Source of the DNA: JARRPM01 sp963792815
Lineage (GTDB): Bacteria; Pseudomonadota; Gammaproteobacteria; Pseudomonadales; Halieaceae
Direction of reading: 5' to 3'
DNA length: 64,000 nt
NCBI GenBank assembly: GCA_963792815.1
Contig: CAWBXR010000006.1
Coordinates: 248,001 to 312,000, forward strand
In this document: positions 9,316 to 18,483 of the stretch, piece after piece
Layout of the letters: each line of letters opens with the position of its first letter
How positions within the stretch are numbered: the stretch's first letter is position 1
The notes under the pieces: model-generated
Database searches by the model: none
The model's input: the letters and a program-made list of their open reading frames with translations, nothing else
What the model was told of the DNA's origin: nothing
Translations under genes and position numbers: made by a program

Positions 9316-9486
9316 ACCGGTCGCCTCGCACAATGTAACGCCTGGGAGCAGGAACCGGCCACAAACCACGTTTCAAAATGGAATTCGGCCCGCGATTTCC
9401 TGCGCAACAATCGCCTGGCAAGTGCCGGGATCAGGCCCCGGTTACATGCCAGGCTGAACGTAAGAGTCTCGGACTGTACAGCAATC

Positions 9487-9520
9487 AACCAGACAATAAA
9501 ATCTGGTTCTATTTTAGAAC
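9487..9520. promoter_or_regulatory. Overlapping inverted repeats upstream of aceE
   Basis: AACCAGA (9487-9493) and TCTGGTT (9502-9508) form a perfect 7-bp inverted repeat with an eight-base AT-rich centre. GTTCT (9506-9510) and AGAAC (9516-9520) form a second one, with overlap between the two. They sit in the 244-base gap between aceE and the M16 peptidase gene. The pattern looks like an operator rather than a terminator, since no T-tract follows on either strand. It does not match the E. coli PdhR consensus well. Confidence 0.35.
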
Positions 9521-9559
9521 TATATTTTCCCTCCCCTTCACGGTGATCCCGGTGACAAC

Positions 9560-12421
9560 TCAGTCGACCCGGTAGCTGGCATGGTCGCGCTTGATGGCAT
9601 CCGCGTCCTCAAAGCGGCTGTAATCCCCCCCGGGTAATTCCCCCCAGCGACCCGGTGCCACCACCTGCAGGGAGTGGGTCCGGGTAATGAATACACGCTC
9701 GTAATAGTCCCGCCAGTCAGCCAGGGTGAAGGCCTCCACCGCCGCCGCCAGTTGCTGGCGCCCGTCGAAGTCGAACTGCTTGGTGGCAATGGACTGCCAG
9801 TAGAAATCAGCCCGGTCCCACAGGTTTTTGTCCGGCCGCAGGATATCGCTCAACAGCGCCGCCTTGTGCCGGGAAAACTGTTCTTCATCCAGTTCCGTCG
9901 GTACCGACTGCATAAAGAGGCGCATGGCGTCCTGGACTTTGCGCGCATTCGCCACCGGTGACTGGATCAACAGCACCATGCCGGGTACCTCCAGCTGCGG
10001 CCAGGCAAACGCGCTGACCAGGTAGCCAAGTTGCTGCTCGGTGCGCAACTGCTGGAAAAACCCTGACTTTATGACCTGCGCCGTGAGGGCCGCCGCCGCC
10101 CTGTCCCGCCACTCATTGGCGGCGCCCTGCAGATACCAGGCAACCACCGAATCGTCATGGGGCACATCCACTTCATACAGCAGGGACTCGCCTGCAGCGA
10201 GCTTCAGCACGCGCAGCTCCGGCAACACCGGCGCGGGCGTCGCGGGCACCACGGTGGACAGCATGTCCGACACCTGCTGCGCAAATTTCTCCTCATAGTT
10301 GCCGTATACCAGCACCTCCGCCGTGGCACTGGCCCAGAAGCGGCGCGCGTAGTCCTCGAGGGCAGCCATATCCATTTGTTCCAGCGCGGCGATCACCGCC
10401 TGCTCCCCCCACTCCCCGTAGAGCAGGGCTTCTCGCAGGTCAGCCATCACCTGGCTGGCCGGCTGGCCGGCCACGCTGTTGCGCAGGGCGCGGATCATGT
10501 CCTTGCGGATGTCCTCGAAGCGCCTGGGATCGAAGGCCGGGTCGGCCACCACGGCCAGCAGGTCCTGCAGCAACAGGGCCTGCTTGTCGTTGTAGCCCGT
10601 GATTCGCAGGCTGATACCCTGGGCGTGCTTGTAAAAATTGAAACTCAGCCCGGCGAGCAGCGCGGGGTAGGTATACTCGTTGACGTTGTCCGTCAGCACG
10701 GCGGTATACAGTACCGCCGCGGCGGTCTGGGTAACGCTCTGGCCCACTTCCGGGGAGCGGAAGTTGATATAAGTGGCGCCCTTGGGCACACGGAACTGGT
10801 CGTCCTGCGAAAACCAGATTTTCTGCCGGTCCGACTCAAGAGCCACAACCGGCAGCGCGGGGTGATCTTTTGCCAGAGGTACCAGGGAGACATCCTGGGC
10901 AATAAATTCATTGGGTTGCGGCAGGTCGAACGGCTCAGGCGCGACCGGTCCCAGCCACAGTGCCAGCTGCTCATCGGTAACGGTCCGGCGCGAATAAGGC
11001 ACCTTGTAATAAGGTGAGACACTGTCGGTTTCCACCCCCATATCGGTGAGGGTGACCACCGCATTGCTGGCGGTAATATCACCCAGCAGGCCGTTGATCA
11101 TGGCCTGGTCGTACCGGTCCATTATGTAGGGACCCTGCAGCACATCCCGGGGGCCGTATTCCTGCATGCCGGAGGCAAGCGAGGTCACGTAGCCCATAGG
11201 GTCGCTCTCCTGCTTGAAGCGGAAACTGTACTCCGCCAGGCGAGCCTGCTCGTCATATAGCCATTTCTGCGCACCTTCCTTGCGCAGCATGTCCATATAG
11301 GCGAAGAACAGCTGCAGCACGCGCGGGTACTCCTGCACTCCGCGCTCGGTCAGCGAAATACTCACGCTGAACAAGCCGCCACCGGGCCAACCCAGGCCCG
11401 AGCCCGCCGAGAGTCCCTCGGCCAGCCCCTCGGCCTTGAGCTGGGACAACACACTGCCCTCCCCCTCATGCCCCACCAGGTTGCCCAGGTAGGACACCGG
11501 CTTGGCGTCGTAGTCTTCACGGTAATCGGGGATCTGAAACATCAGGTCAAGCTTTCGCAGGGTTGCCTGGGGCCGGACCTGCACCAGCATGGGCAGGGTG
11601 CCCGGTGCGAATAGCGGCGCAGAGATCAGCTCCCGCTCATGGGTGGTGTTGGGTACGGCGCTGAACAGCGGTACCACCAGGGCTTCCAGTTCGTCCAGGG
11701 ACTCGGCACCCAGTACAGCCAGGCGCATGATATCCGCCGAATAGTTGGCCTCGTAGAAACGGATCAGCTCGTCTCGCACAGTCGAACCAGGCCGGTCGGC
11801 CAGGGTCTCCAGGGAACCCACGGAAAACTGGCTGTAGGGATGCGCGGGGTTCATCACCGCCTGCAACACGTCCAGGCCCCGGCGCGGATCGCTCTTCAGG
11901 CCCATCTGGAACTCCGCCTCGACCGCGTTTTTTTCCCGCTCCACATAGGCGGCATCAAACCGGGGGGCGATGAAAAACTGCGCGAACCGGTCCAGGGCTT
12001 CTGGCAGGTAGGCCGCGTTGACATCGAAAAAATAATTGGTGTTTTCAAACGCGGTAAAGGCGTTGCGGGTACCACCGTGTTCCGTTATGTACTCTTCATA
12101 CTCTGCGGGGTCAGGGTACTTGTCTGTGCCCAGGAACAGCATGTGTTCCAGGAAATGTGCGAGACCGCCGCGACCTTCCGGGTTGTCGCCACTGCCCACG
12201 GCTATATCCAGGGAGGCAGCCGCCTTGATCGTGTCCGGATTGGAAATCAGCAGCACTTCCATCTTGTTGGGCAGGGTGACCAGGCGGTACTCGTAGGTAT
12301 CGTTGGCACTCTTGACCGGCTGCTCAGGGGCGGGGGGTACGGTTGCACAGGCGGTTAACAACAGGGCAAATAGCAGACCTGACAGGGGGTTCAGCCCCTG
12401 CCGCGAGAACAGGAAAGGCAT
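9560..12421 (-). CDS. M16 family (insulinase/pitrilysin-like) zinc metallopeptidase, lipoprotein
   Basis: A 953-residue four-domain M16 peptidase. The inverted zinc motif HFLEHMLFLGTDKYP near residue 88 supplies the HxxEH residues, and the downstream Glu lies in EREKNAVEAEF. The N-terminus has a lipobox (FALLLTAC), so the mature protein is probably anchored in a membrane facing the periplasm. Length is typical of pitrilysin (PtrA). It starts three bases after the perM stop codon, so the two are translated from one message. The substrate is unknown; the family degrades small peptides. Confidence 0.9.
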   Translation of the reverse strand: MPFLFSRQGLNPLSGLLFALLLTACATVPPAPEQPVKSANDTYEYRLVTLPNKMEVLLISNPDTIKAAASLDIAVGSGDNPEGRGGLAHFLEHMLFLGTDKYPDPAEYEEYITEHGGTRNAFTAFENTNYFFDVNAAYLPEALDRFAQFFIAPRFDAAYVEREKNAVEAEFQMGLKSDPRRGLDVLQAVMNPAHPYSQFSVGSLETLADRPGSTVRDELIRFYEANYSADIMRLAVLGAESLDELEALVVPLFSAVPNTTHERELISAPLFAPGTLPMLVQVRPQATLRKLDLMFQIPDYREDYDAKPVSYLGNLVGHEGEGSVLSQLKAEGLAEGLSAGSGLGWPGGGLFSVSISLTERGVQEYPRVLQLFFAYMDMLRKEGAQKWLYDEQARLAEYSFRFKQESDPMGYVTSLASGMQEYGPRDVLQGPYIMDRYDQAMINGLLGDITASNAVVTLTDMGVETDSVSPYYKVPYSRRTVTDEQLALWLGPVAPEPFDLPQPNEFIAQDVSLVPLAKDHPALPVVALESDRQKIWFSQDDQFRVPKGATYINFRSPEVGQSVTQTAAAVLYTAVLTDNVNEYTYPALLAGLSFNFYKHAQGISLRITGYNDKQALLLQDLLAVVADPAFDPRRFEDIRKDMIRALRNSVAGQPASQVMADLREALLYGEWGEQAVIAALEQMDMAALEDYARRFWASATAEVLVYGNYEEKFAQQVSDMLSTVVPATPAPVLPELRVLKLAAGESLLYEVDVPHDDSVVAWYLQGAANEWRDRAAAALTAQVIKSGFFQQLRTEQQLGYLVSAFAWPQLEVPGMVLLIQSPVANARKVQDAMRLFMQSVPTELDEEQFSRHKAALLSDILRPDKNLWDRADFYWQSIATKQFDFDGRQQLAAAVEAFTLADWRDYYERVFITRTHSLQVVAPGRWGELPGGDYSRFEDADAIKRDHASYRVD

Positions 12422-12424
12422 TGA

Positions 12425-13513
12425 TTACTCCACTAAAGATTGCGCATTTACTTCGATTCTTTCACCGTCAGCAACCGGCCAGGCATTGATAATAGCCTTG
12501 ATCACGGTGGCCAGGGGGATAGCAAAAAACACCCCCCACAAACCCCAGATTCCGCCAAAAAACAGCACTGCCATGATAATGGCCACAGGGTGCAGATTGA
12601 CCGCCTCGGAAAACAGCAGGGGCACCAGCACATTGCCATCCAGCGCCTGGATGATCAGGTAGACCGCGCACAGTGAATAAAATTCACTGCCAAGCCCCCA
12701 CTGAAAGAACGCCACCGCTGCCACCGGCAGGGTGACCAGTGCCGCGCCGATATAGGGAATAATCACCGACAGCCCGACTGACAGGCCCAATAGTGCGGCA
12801 TAGTTGAGGCCCATCCACGCAAACGCCGCATAACTGACCATGCCAACGATAATGATCTCCAGCACTTTGCCACGGGCATAATTGGCGAACTGCAGGTTCA
12901 TTTCAGTCCAGATTTTTCGCAATAGCGGCCGCTCCTGGGGAAGAAAACCGCCCACCCAGGCCAGCAGCTGCTCTTTGTCTTTCAAAAAGAAGAACACCAG
13001 CATGGGAATCAGGATCATATATACCAGCACCGTCAGTATGCCGGGGATGGACGCGACGGACCGGCTCAGGACTGCCTGGCCGAGGCCGCCTATCTCGGTC
13101 TTGAACAGGGCTGTAAGTTCGTTCAGCTGGGTCACGCTGACGAGATCCGGGTAGCGCTCCGGCAAAATGCTGACCAGTTGCCGGCCCTGTTCCAGCATGC
13201 GCGGCATTTCCGCCGCCAGGCTTGCGAGCTGTCGCCAGACCAGGGGCGCCAGGCCCAGGGTGATGGCAAAAAAGGCCCCGACAAATACCGCGTAAGCCAC
13301 GGAAACACCCAACCACTGGGGCAGGCCATGGCGCTCGAGCTGGTCGGCGACACCCTCCATCAGGAATGCCAGTACAAGGGCTGCCAACACCGGCGCAATA
13401 ATGTCGCCGATGCTCATCAACAGCACCACGCCAATGGTAAGCAGCACCAGCAGGAGGACCGACTCCTCCTCGAACAGGTAGCGTTTGTACCATTTGTTAA
13501 AAATATCGAGCAT
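12425..13513 (-). CDS. perM: PerM/AI-2E family inner-membrane transporter
   Basis: A 362-residue polytopic membrane protein of the AI-2E/PerM family. I chose the start MLDIFNKWYKRYLFEE at 13513 because the extra upstream residues in the open frame are not hydrophobic and lack family similarity. About eight hydrophobic segments are visible, including LLVLLTIGVVLLMSIGD and the paired C-terminal helices with LFFGGIWGLWGVFFAIPLAT, a family hallmark. The transported substrate is unclear. It lies between tusA-like and M16 genes on the same strand; nadA-bepA-tusA-perM order is also known in pseudomonads. Confidence 0.85.
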   Translation of the reverse strand: MLDIFNKWYKRYLFEEESVLLLVLLTIGVVLLMSIGDIIAPVLAALVLAFLMEGVADQLERHGLPQWLGVSVAYAVFVGAFFAITLGLAPLVWRQLASLAAEMPRMLEQGRQLVSILPERYPDLVSVTQLNELTALFKTEIGGLGQAVLSRSVASIPGILTVLVYMILIPMLVFFFLKDKEQLLAWVGGFLPQERPLLRKIWTEMNLQFANYARGKVLEIIIVGMVSYAAFAWMGLNYAALLGLSVGLSVIIPYIGAALVTLPVAAVAFFQWGLGSEFYSLCAVYLIIQALDGNVLVPLLFSEAVNLHPVAIIMAVLFFGGIWGLWGVFFAIPLATVIKAIINAWPVADGERIEVNAQSLVE

Positions 13514-13535
13514 ATTGCCTAGCCCTCGGGGCTTG

Positions 13536-13769
13536 TCAGCTTTTTTGTAAAAGGTGCCGGTAGACCCCCTCTGACTCGTCACTGGCGAGCAGAAGATGGC
13601 CGGATTGCTCGGCAAAAACCCTGAAGTCCCGAACCGAACCCTGGTCGGTGGAGAGCACCTGCAGCCGCTGCCCGACGTCCATCGCGTTCAGCGCCCGCTT
13701 TGCCTTCAGTAACGGCATAGGACAAACCAGGCCCCGGGTGTCCAGTTCTACAGGGCTTTCGTCACTCAT
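13536..13769 (-). CDS. TusA-family sulfurtransferase
   Basis: A 77-residue TusA/SirA-like protein with the CPMPLLKAK motif, whose Cys carries persulfide sulfur for thiolation or molybdenum cofactor pathways. The N-terminus LDTRGLVCPMP matches the family. It is the first gene of a tusA-perM-M16 operon, divergent from bepA. In Pseudomonas the equivalent neighbour of bepA is a TusA-like protein linked to molybdenum homeostasis, so this may be that orthologue rather than the tRNA-thiolation TusA. Confidence 0.85.
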   Translation of the reverse strand: MSDESPVELDTRGLVCPMPLLKAKRALNAMDVGQRLQVLSTDQGSVRDFRVFAEQSGHLLLASDESEGVYRHLLQKS

Positions 13770-13959
13770 GGATTATCGGCTCGGGCCAAAGGCGGCCCAG
13801 TATACTGATACCGGCTCGGAGAATGAACTTTCGATGAGAGTATTACTCCAAATTCCGGTATTAAAGAGATTGTCGCCTTGCTGCGACCCTGACGTACAAT
13901 ACAAGCTGACTCATTTTGTCTTTAAGTGGTGATCCCTTCCTGTGTTTGAACCCCGGGGA

Positions 13960-15414
13960 ATGAAAATGCCGGCTGCCAGGCGGATCCTGGTCGTGTTGCT
14001 GTCGCTACTGCTGTGCAGCGGCAACCCCGGCCGGGCGCAGGAGCTCAAATTGCCCAATCTGGGCGAGTCATCCACCAGCATGTTCTCCGCGGAGTTTGAA
14101 CACCAGCTGGGGCGTACCTGGTTGCGGATATTCCGCAGCCAGGTACCGACTGTGGATGACCCGCTCCTGCACGATTACCTGGAACATCTCATCTATCTGT
14201 TGGCCTCCCACAGCAAGCTGGAGGACCGCCGGATAGAAGTGGTGGTGGTGGACAGCCCGGAAATAAACGCCTTTGCCGTGCCCGGCGGCGTCATCGGCAT
14301 CAACAACGGATTGCTGCTGTACGCCCAGACCGAGGACGAGCTGGTCACTGTACTCAGCCACGAAATTGCCCACCTGAGCCAGCGCCACTTTTCCCGCGGG
14401 GTGGAGTTCCAGCAAAAGAACCAGCCGCTGACCCTGGCAGCGATGCTCGCCAGCTTCGTGCTGCTGGCGACCGTGGGCGGCGATGCCGGGATGGCGGCGC
14501 TGTCTGCTACCCAGGCCGCCGCCCAGAGCTCCGCCCTGCGCTACAGCCGAACCAACGAACAGGAGGCGGACAGGGTGGGCATGCAAACCCTGGTCGATGC
14601 CGGGTTCGACCCCCACGCCGCGCCCACCATGTTCGAACGCATGATGCAGGCGTCGCGCTACTCGAACAACGAGCGTATTCCCGAGTTCCTGCGCACCCAC
14701 CCCCTGTCGGAGAACCGTATCGCCGACACCCGCAACCGGGCCCGGCAGTATCCGAAGCAGGAGCCCTCGACTTCCCTGGACTACCAACTTATGCGCGCCA
14801 GGGTAGGCAACCAGCTGGCGACGTCCCCTGAGGAGGCAGTGCAAAAGTTCCGCAGCGAACTGGCCGGCACACCCCGCTCTGCAGAGGCGGCCACCTATGG
14901 CCTGGTGCTGGCGCTGACGTCCGCCGGCAAAGCCGCCGAGGCAGGGCTTGAGCTGGACGGCATCTGGTCGAAGAGTCCCGACCGGGTCGAATACATCATC
15001 GCCGACGCCGAAATTGACATGGCGCGCAACCAGCCCGGCAAGGCCGTCGCAAAGCTGGCTGCCCGGCTGAAGGTCACGCCGGGCAACCACGCCCTGACCA
15101 TGACCTACGCCAAGGCCCTGATGATGGACCAGAAACCCCATATCGCCGAGGAGGTACTGGTCGCCCAGAGCAAACTGAACCCCGGCGATCCCGGGCTGTG
15201 GTACCTGCTGGCTGAGGTTCAGGGGCTGGCGGGGAATATCATCGGGCTGCATCAGGCCCGGGCGGAGTACTTCATTCTGAACGGCAACCTGGACCAGGCG
15301 GAGAAACAGCTTAGCTACGCTCTTAAACTCACCCGGGGCGACTACCTCACCAGTGCAAAAATCAACCAGCGAATGGCCGATATTGCCGTGATGCGGGCCC
15401 AGATGGACGGTTGA
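13960..15414 (+). CDS. bepA: Beta-barrel assembly-enhancing M48 metalloprotease (BepA/YfgC-like)
   Basis: A periplasmic zinc protease and chaperone that promotes or degrades stalled outer-membrane proteins such as LptD. The signal peptide includes ILVVLLSLLLCSG. The zinc motif HEIAHLSQRHF is near residue 129 and the third ligand region is NEQEADRVGMQ. The C-terminal half is TPR-like. The ATG at 13960 is used here; the GGGGA at 13954-13958 is better spaced for the ATG at 13966. It converges with nadA (16-base gap). Confidence 0.92.
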   Translation: MKMPAARRILVVLLSLLLCSGNPGRAQELKLPNLGESSTSMFSAEFEHQLGRTWLRIFRSQVPTVDDPLLHDYLEHLIYLLASHSKLEDRRIEVVVVDSPEINAFAVPGGVIGINNGLLLYAQTEDELVTVLSHEIAHLSQRHFSRGVEFQQKNQPLTLAAMLASFVLLATVGGDAGMAALSATQAAAQSSALRYSRTNEQEADRVGMQTLVDAGFDPHAAPTMFERMMQASRYSNNERIPEFLRTHPLSENRIADTRNRARQYPKQEPSTSLDYQLMRARVGNQLATSPEEAVQKFRSELAGTPRSAEAATYGLVLALTSAGKAAEAGLELDGIWSKSPDRVEYIIADAEIDMARNQPGKAVAKLAARLKVTPGNHALTMTYAKALMMDQKPHIAEEVLVAQSKLNPGDPGLWYLLAEVQGLAGNIIGLHQARAEYFILNGNLDQAEKQLSYALKLTRGDYLTSAKINQRMADIAVMRAQMDG

Positions 15415-15429
15415 CGCCGCCCTCGCCCG

Positions 15430-16503
15430 TCAGGCGTTGCCCTTGAGCGGCAGGTGCATATTGGCGGCAAAATCCAGCATCCGCCGCAGAGGCACCATCG
15501 CCTGTTTGCCGACGGCGGGATCGACGAAGATCTCATTGTCGTCGCGGTCAAACACGGCGGCCAGTGCCTCCAGGTCGTTCATCGCCATCCAGGGGCAATT
15601 GGCGCAACTGCGGCAGGCGGCCCCGTTACCCGCCGTGGGCGCGATAATAAATTCCTTGTCCGGAGCCTGCTGCTGCAATTTGTAGAAGATGCCCTGGTCG
15701 GTGGCCACGATGAACCTTTGATTGTCCATCTCGACGGCGGCGCGAATGATTTGCGTGGTGGATCCCACCCGGTCCGCCAGCTCCAGCACCGCCGCCGGCG
15801 ACTCCGGATGCACCAGCACGGCGGCGTCGGGATAGACCCGCTTGAGGTCGGCAATGCCCCTGGCCTTGAATTCCTCATGGACAATGCAGGCGCCGTCCCA
15901 AATTAGGATGTCCGCACCGGTCTCGCGGCGCACGTAGTCGCCCAGGTGACGATCCGGCGCCCAGATGATCTTCTTGCCCTGGTCCGCCAGGTGTTCCGCG
16001 ACGGCCAGGGCTATGCTGGAGGTGACGACCCAGTCCGCCCTGGCTTTCACCGCCGCCGAGGTATTGGCGTACACCACGACCTCGCGCTCCGGGTGCTGGT
16101 CACAGAACGCCGAGAACTCCTCGATCGGGCAACCCAGGTCCAGCGAACAGGTCGCCTCCAGGGTGGGCATCAGTACCCGCTTGTCGGGAGTGAGGATCTT
16201 GGCGGTTTCGCCCATGAACTTTACCCCGGCAACCACCAGGGTCTGGGCCGGGTGGTCGTGCCCGAAACGGGCCATTTCCAGCGAGTCGGAAACGCAGCCG
16301 CCGGTCTCCTCCGCCAGGGCCTGGATCGCCGGCGCCGTATAATAGTGGGCGACGATTACCGCATTTTCCTCTTCCAGCCTGGCTTTTATCTGTTCGCGCA
16401 GCTCGTTTTCCTGGACCGGGCTCAACTGTTTCTGCGCCTCGTGGTCCAGGTGATATTGCACCTGCTGGCGAATCGTCTCCAGTTTGTCGGATGCTATGCT
16501 CAT
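15430..16503 (-). CDS. nadA: Quinolinate synthase A
   Basis: Condenses iminoaspartate with dihydroxyacetone phosphate to quinolinate in de novo NAD synthesis, using a [4Fe-4S] cluster. The 357-residue product carries AHYYTAPAIQALAEETGG, the SLEMARF motif, and cluster-ligand cysteines in EATCSLDLGCP and the C-terminal CRSCANCPWM. Length is normal. It converges with bepA, and its AT-rich upstream region (16504-16731) is shared with a divergent GGDEF-EAL gene. nadB is not in the window. Confidence 0.96.
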   Translation of the reverse strand: MSIASDKLETIRQQVQYHLDHEAQKQLSPVQENELREQIKARLEEENAVIVAHYYTAPAIQALAEETGGCVSDSLEMARFGHDHPAQTLVVAGVKFMGETAKILTPDKRVLMPTLEATCSLDLGCPIEEFSAFCDQHPEREVVVYANTSAAVKARADWVVTSSIALAVAEHLADQGKKIIWAPDRHLGDYVRRETGADILIWDGACIVHEEFKARGIADLKRVYPDAAVLVHPESPAAVLELADRVGSTTQIIRAAVEMDNQRFIVATDQGIFYKLQQQAPDKEFIIAPTAGNGAACRSCANCPWMAMNDLEALAAVFDRDDNEIFVDPAVGKQAMVPLRRMLDFAANMHLPLKGNA

Positions 16504-16731
16504 ATGTGTCTGCGAGGGCGAAATGAAAGGACAGAAAGTCTACCATAGAACCCAAAATCGGCACCCCCGGCCCCAGTAGCTACAGAAGCTGGTAATTTTT
16601 AATAAACATTTACTAGAATTTCTCTGAGTTATTCCGTATAACTTCATGTTATATAAAGAATAAAGCAACACCGAAAAACTCGGGGCAGGCGGGAAATCAA
16701 CCGCCCGGCGCCAGGCGGTGGCGCTAGGCGG

Positions 16732-18459
16732 GTGACCAACCAGGGCGAACGAGTGGATCAGCACACCATTTTAATCATTTCCGAGCACAAGACAGATCAC
16801 CTGATCCTGTCGGCGTGCCTCGAGCGCGCCTCACCCACGCGATTCCAGCTGGCTTCCCCCAACCTTATCCGCCGCCCGCTGGAAGCACTGCTGGACCCGT
16901 CTATAGACGCGGTAATCATGGCCAACGGCCCAGAGGCCGAGTACCTGTTGCGGCTGGCCCAGAAAAACCATGCGACGGCTCCCATTATTCTGCTACTGGA
17001 TGAAGTCTCCGAAAAAATCTCCGCGCAGCTGCGGGAGTACGGCGCCCAGGACTACCTGGTGCGCGGTCAGCTGCAGGACCAGCTGGTGCACCGCATCCTC
17101 GACTACAGCATTCAGTTGAAGGATGCCCGGGACCAGATCCAGCAACTGTCGAACCGGGACTCGCTGACGGGAGCTCTCAACCGCGCCGGGTTCCGGGCCC
17201 ACCTGGAACGGGCCATGGATCGCTCGGAGCGCTATGGTTTCAACACCGCCCTGCTGTACATCAACGTCGACCAGTTCGCCAACGTGAACGACAACTACGG
17301 CGAGGCCGACGGCGACCTGATGATAAAAACCATCTCCCGGCGCCTGATCAACAAGATGCGCAGCACCGACAGCATTGCCCGCCTCGGCGGCGATGAGTTC
17401 GCGGTGGTACTGGAGGACGTGAGTTCCAGCGCCGATGTGGCACTGATTGCGGAAAAAATGCTGGGCTCCATTTCCGCGCCGATGATTCTCAGCGAGCAGC
17501 AGGTATCGGTTGAGGCCAGCATCGGTGCAGCGATTTTCCCCGACGACGGGCGGGAGTTTCCCGACCTCGTGGACAATGCGCGCAGTGCCATGCAGCAGGC
17601 CAAGAGCGTGCCGGGGGGCAAGTTTATTCGCTACTCAGAGCAGCTGTTGTTCGATGTCGCCGGCGGCAATTCGCTGGCCGCGGAACTGCGCAATGCGGTG
17701 CGCAAGAACCAGTTTGAGCTGCACTACCAACCCAGGATTGACCTGAAGGACGGGCAGCTGGTGGGACTGGAGGCGCTGTTGCGCTGGAATCACCCGGAAC
17801 GCGGCCTGCTGTGCCCGGGCGAGTTCCTGTCCGCCTGCGAGGACATGGGACTGATGAAGACCATTGGTTACCAGGTGATACAACACGCCTGTTCCGCTCT
17901 TATCTGGCTGGCCGAGCAGGGCCTGGACCACGTCGACGTCGCGGTAAACATCTCCTTCTCGCAGATACAGGACAACCGCTTCCTGGAAATCGTCAAAGAT
18001 ATTGTCACCCGCAGTGGCGCGGACGCCTCACGGCTGGAGTTCGAGCTGACGGAATCCACGATCCTGAAAAGCCCCGGCGCGATCAAGGAGCGAATGGACG
18101 AGCTGCGGCAGCTGGGAATTTCCTTCTCACTGGACGATTTCGGTACCGGTTTTTCGCAGCTCTCGCACCTGACGGAACTGCCAATCTGCGCCCTCAAAAT
18201 AGACGCCTGCTTCGTCCGCGACCTGCCGCGCAATCCGCACCAGGAGGCCGTGTGCGAGATGATCATCGAAATGGCGCACCGGCTGGGCATGCTGGTCATT
18301 GCCGAAGGAGCGGAGACCCACGAACAGGTACAGTTCCTGCGCGACAATAACTGCCAACAGGTACAGGGATTTTACTACAGCCCTGCCATCCCCCTGCAGC
18401 AGCTGCCCCGTTTTATCCAGGAGCAGCGCTTCAAACGTCGCGAGCGGCTGTTTTCCTGA
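16732..18459 (+). CDS. Pseudo-receiver-GGDEF-EAL cyclic-di-GMP protein
   Basis: A 575-residue cytosolic protein with three domains. Residues 1-130 look like a receiver fold (TILIISE, APIILLLDEV) but lack the acidic pocket and phospho-acceptor Asp (DAVIMANGP). A GGDEF domain at about 145-310 keeps GGDEF in LGGDEFAVVLED. An EAL domain at about 325-575 has EALLRWNHPE and DDFGTGFSQLSHL. It may make or break c-di-GMP. The start is GTG 16732; a second GTG at 16753 has a better spaced purine-rich site (AGGGCGA) and may be the true one. It is divergent from nadA. Confidence 0.88.
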   Translation: MTNQGERVDQHTILIISEHKTDHLILSACLERASPTRFQLASPNLIRRPLEALLDPSIDAVIMANGPEAEYLLRLAQKNHATAPIILLLDEVSEKISAQLREYGAQDYLVRGQLQDQLVHRILDYSIQLKDARDQIQQLSNRDSLTGALNRAGFRAHLERAMDRSERYGFNTALLYINVDQFANVNDNYGEADGDLMIKTISRRLINKMRSTDSIARLGGDEFAVVLEDVSSSADVALIAEKMLGSISAPMILSEQQVSVEASIGAAIFPDDGREFPDLVDNARSAMQQAKSVPGGKFIRYSEQLLFDVAGGNSLAAELRNAVRKNQFELHYQPRIDLKDGQLVGLEALLRWNHPERGLLCPGEFLSACEDMGLMKTIGYQVIQHACSALIWLAEQGLDHVDVAVNISFSQIQDNRFLEIVKDIVTRSGADASRLEFELTESTILKSPGAIKERMDELRQLGISFSLDDFGTGFSQLSHLTELPICALKIDACFVRDLPRNPHQEAVCEMIIEMAHRLGMLVIAEGAETHEQVQFLRDNNCQQVQGFYYSPAIPLQQLPRFIQEQRFKRRERLFS

Positions 18460-18483
18460 CAATCGCCGCCACGATCCGGCAGC

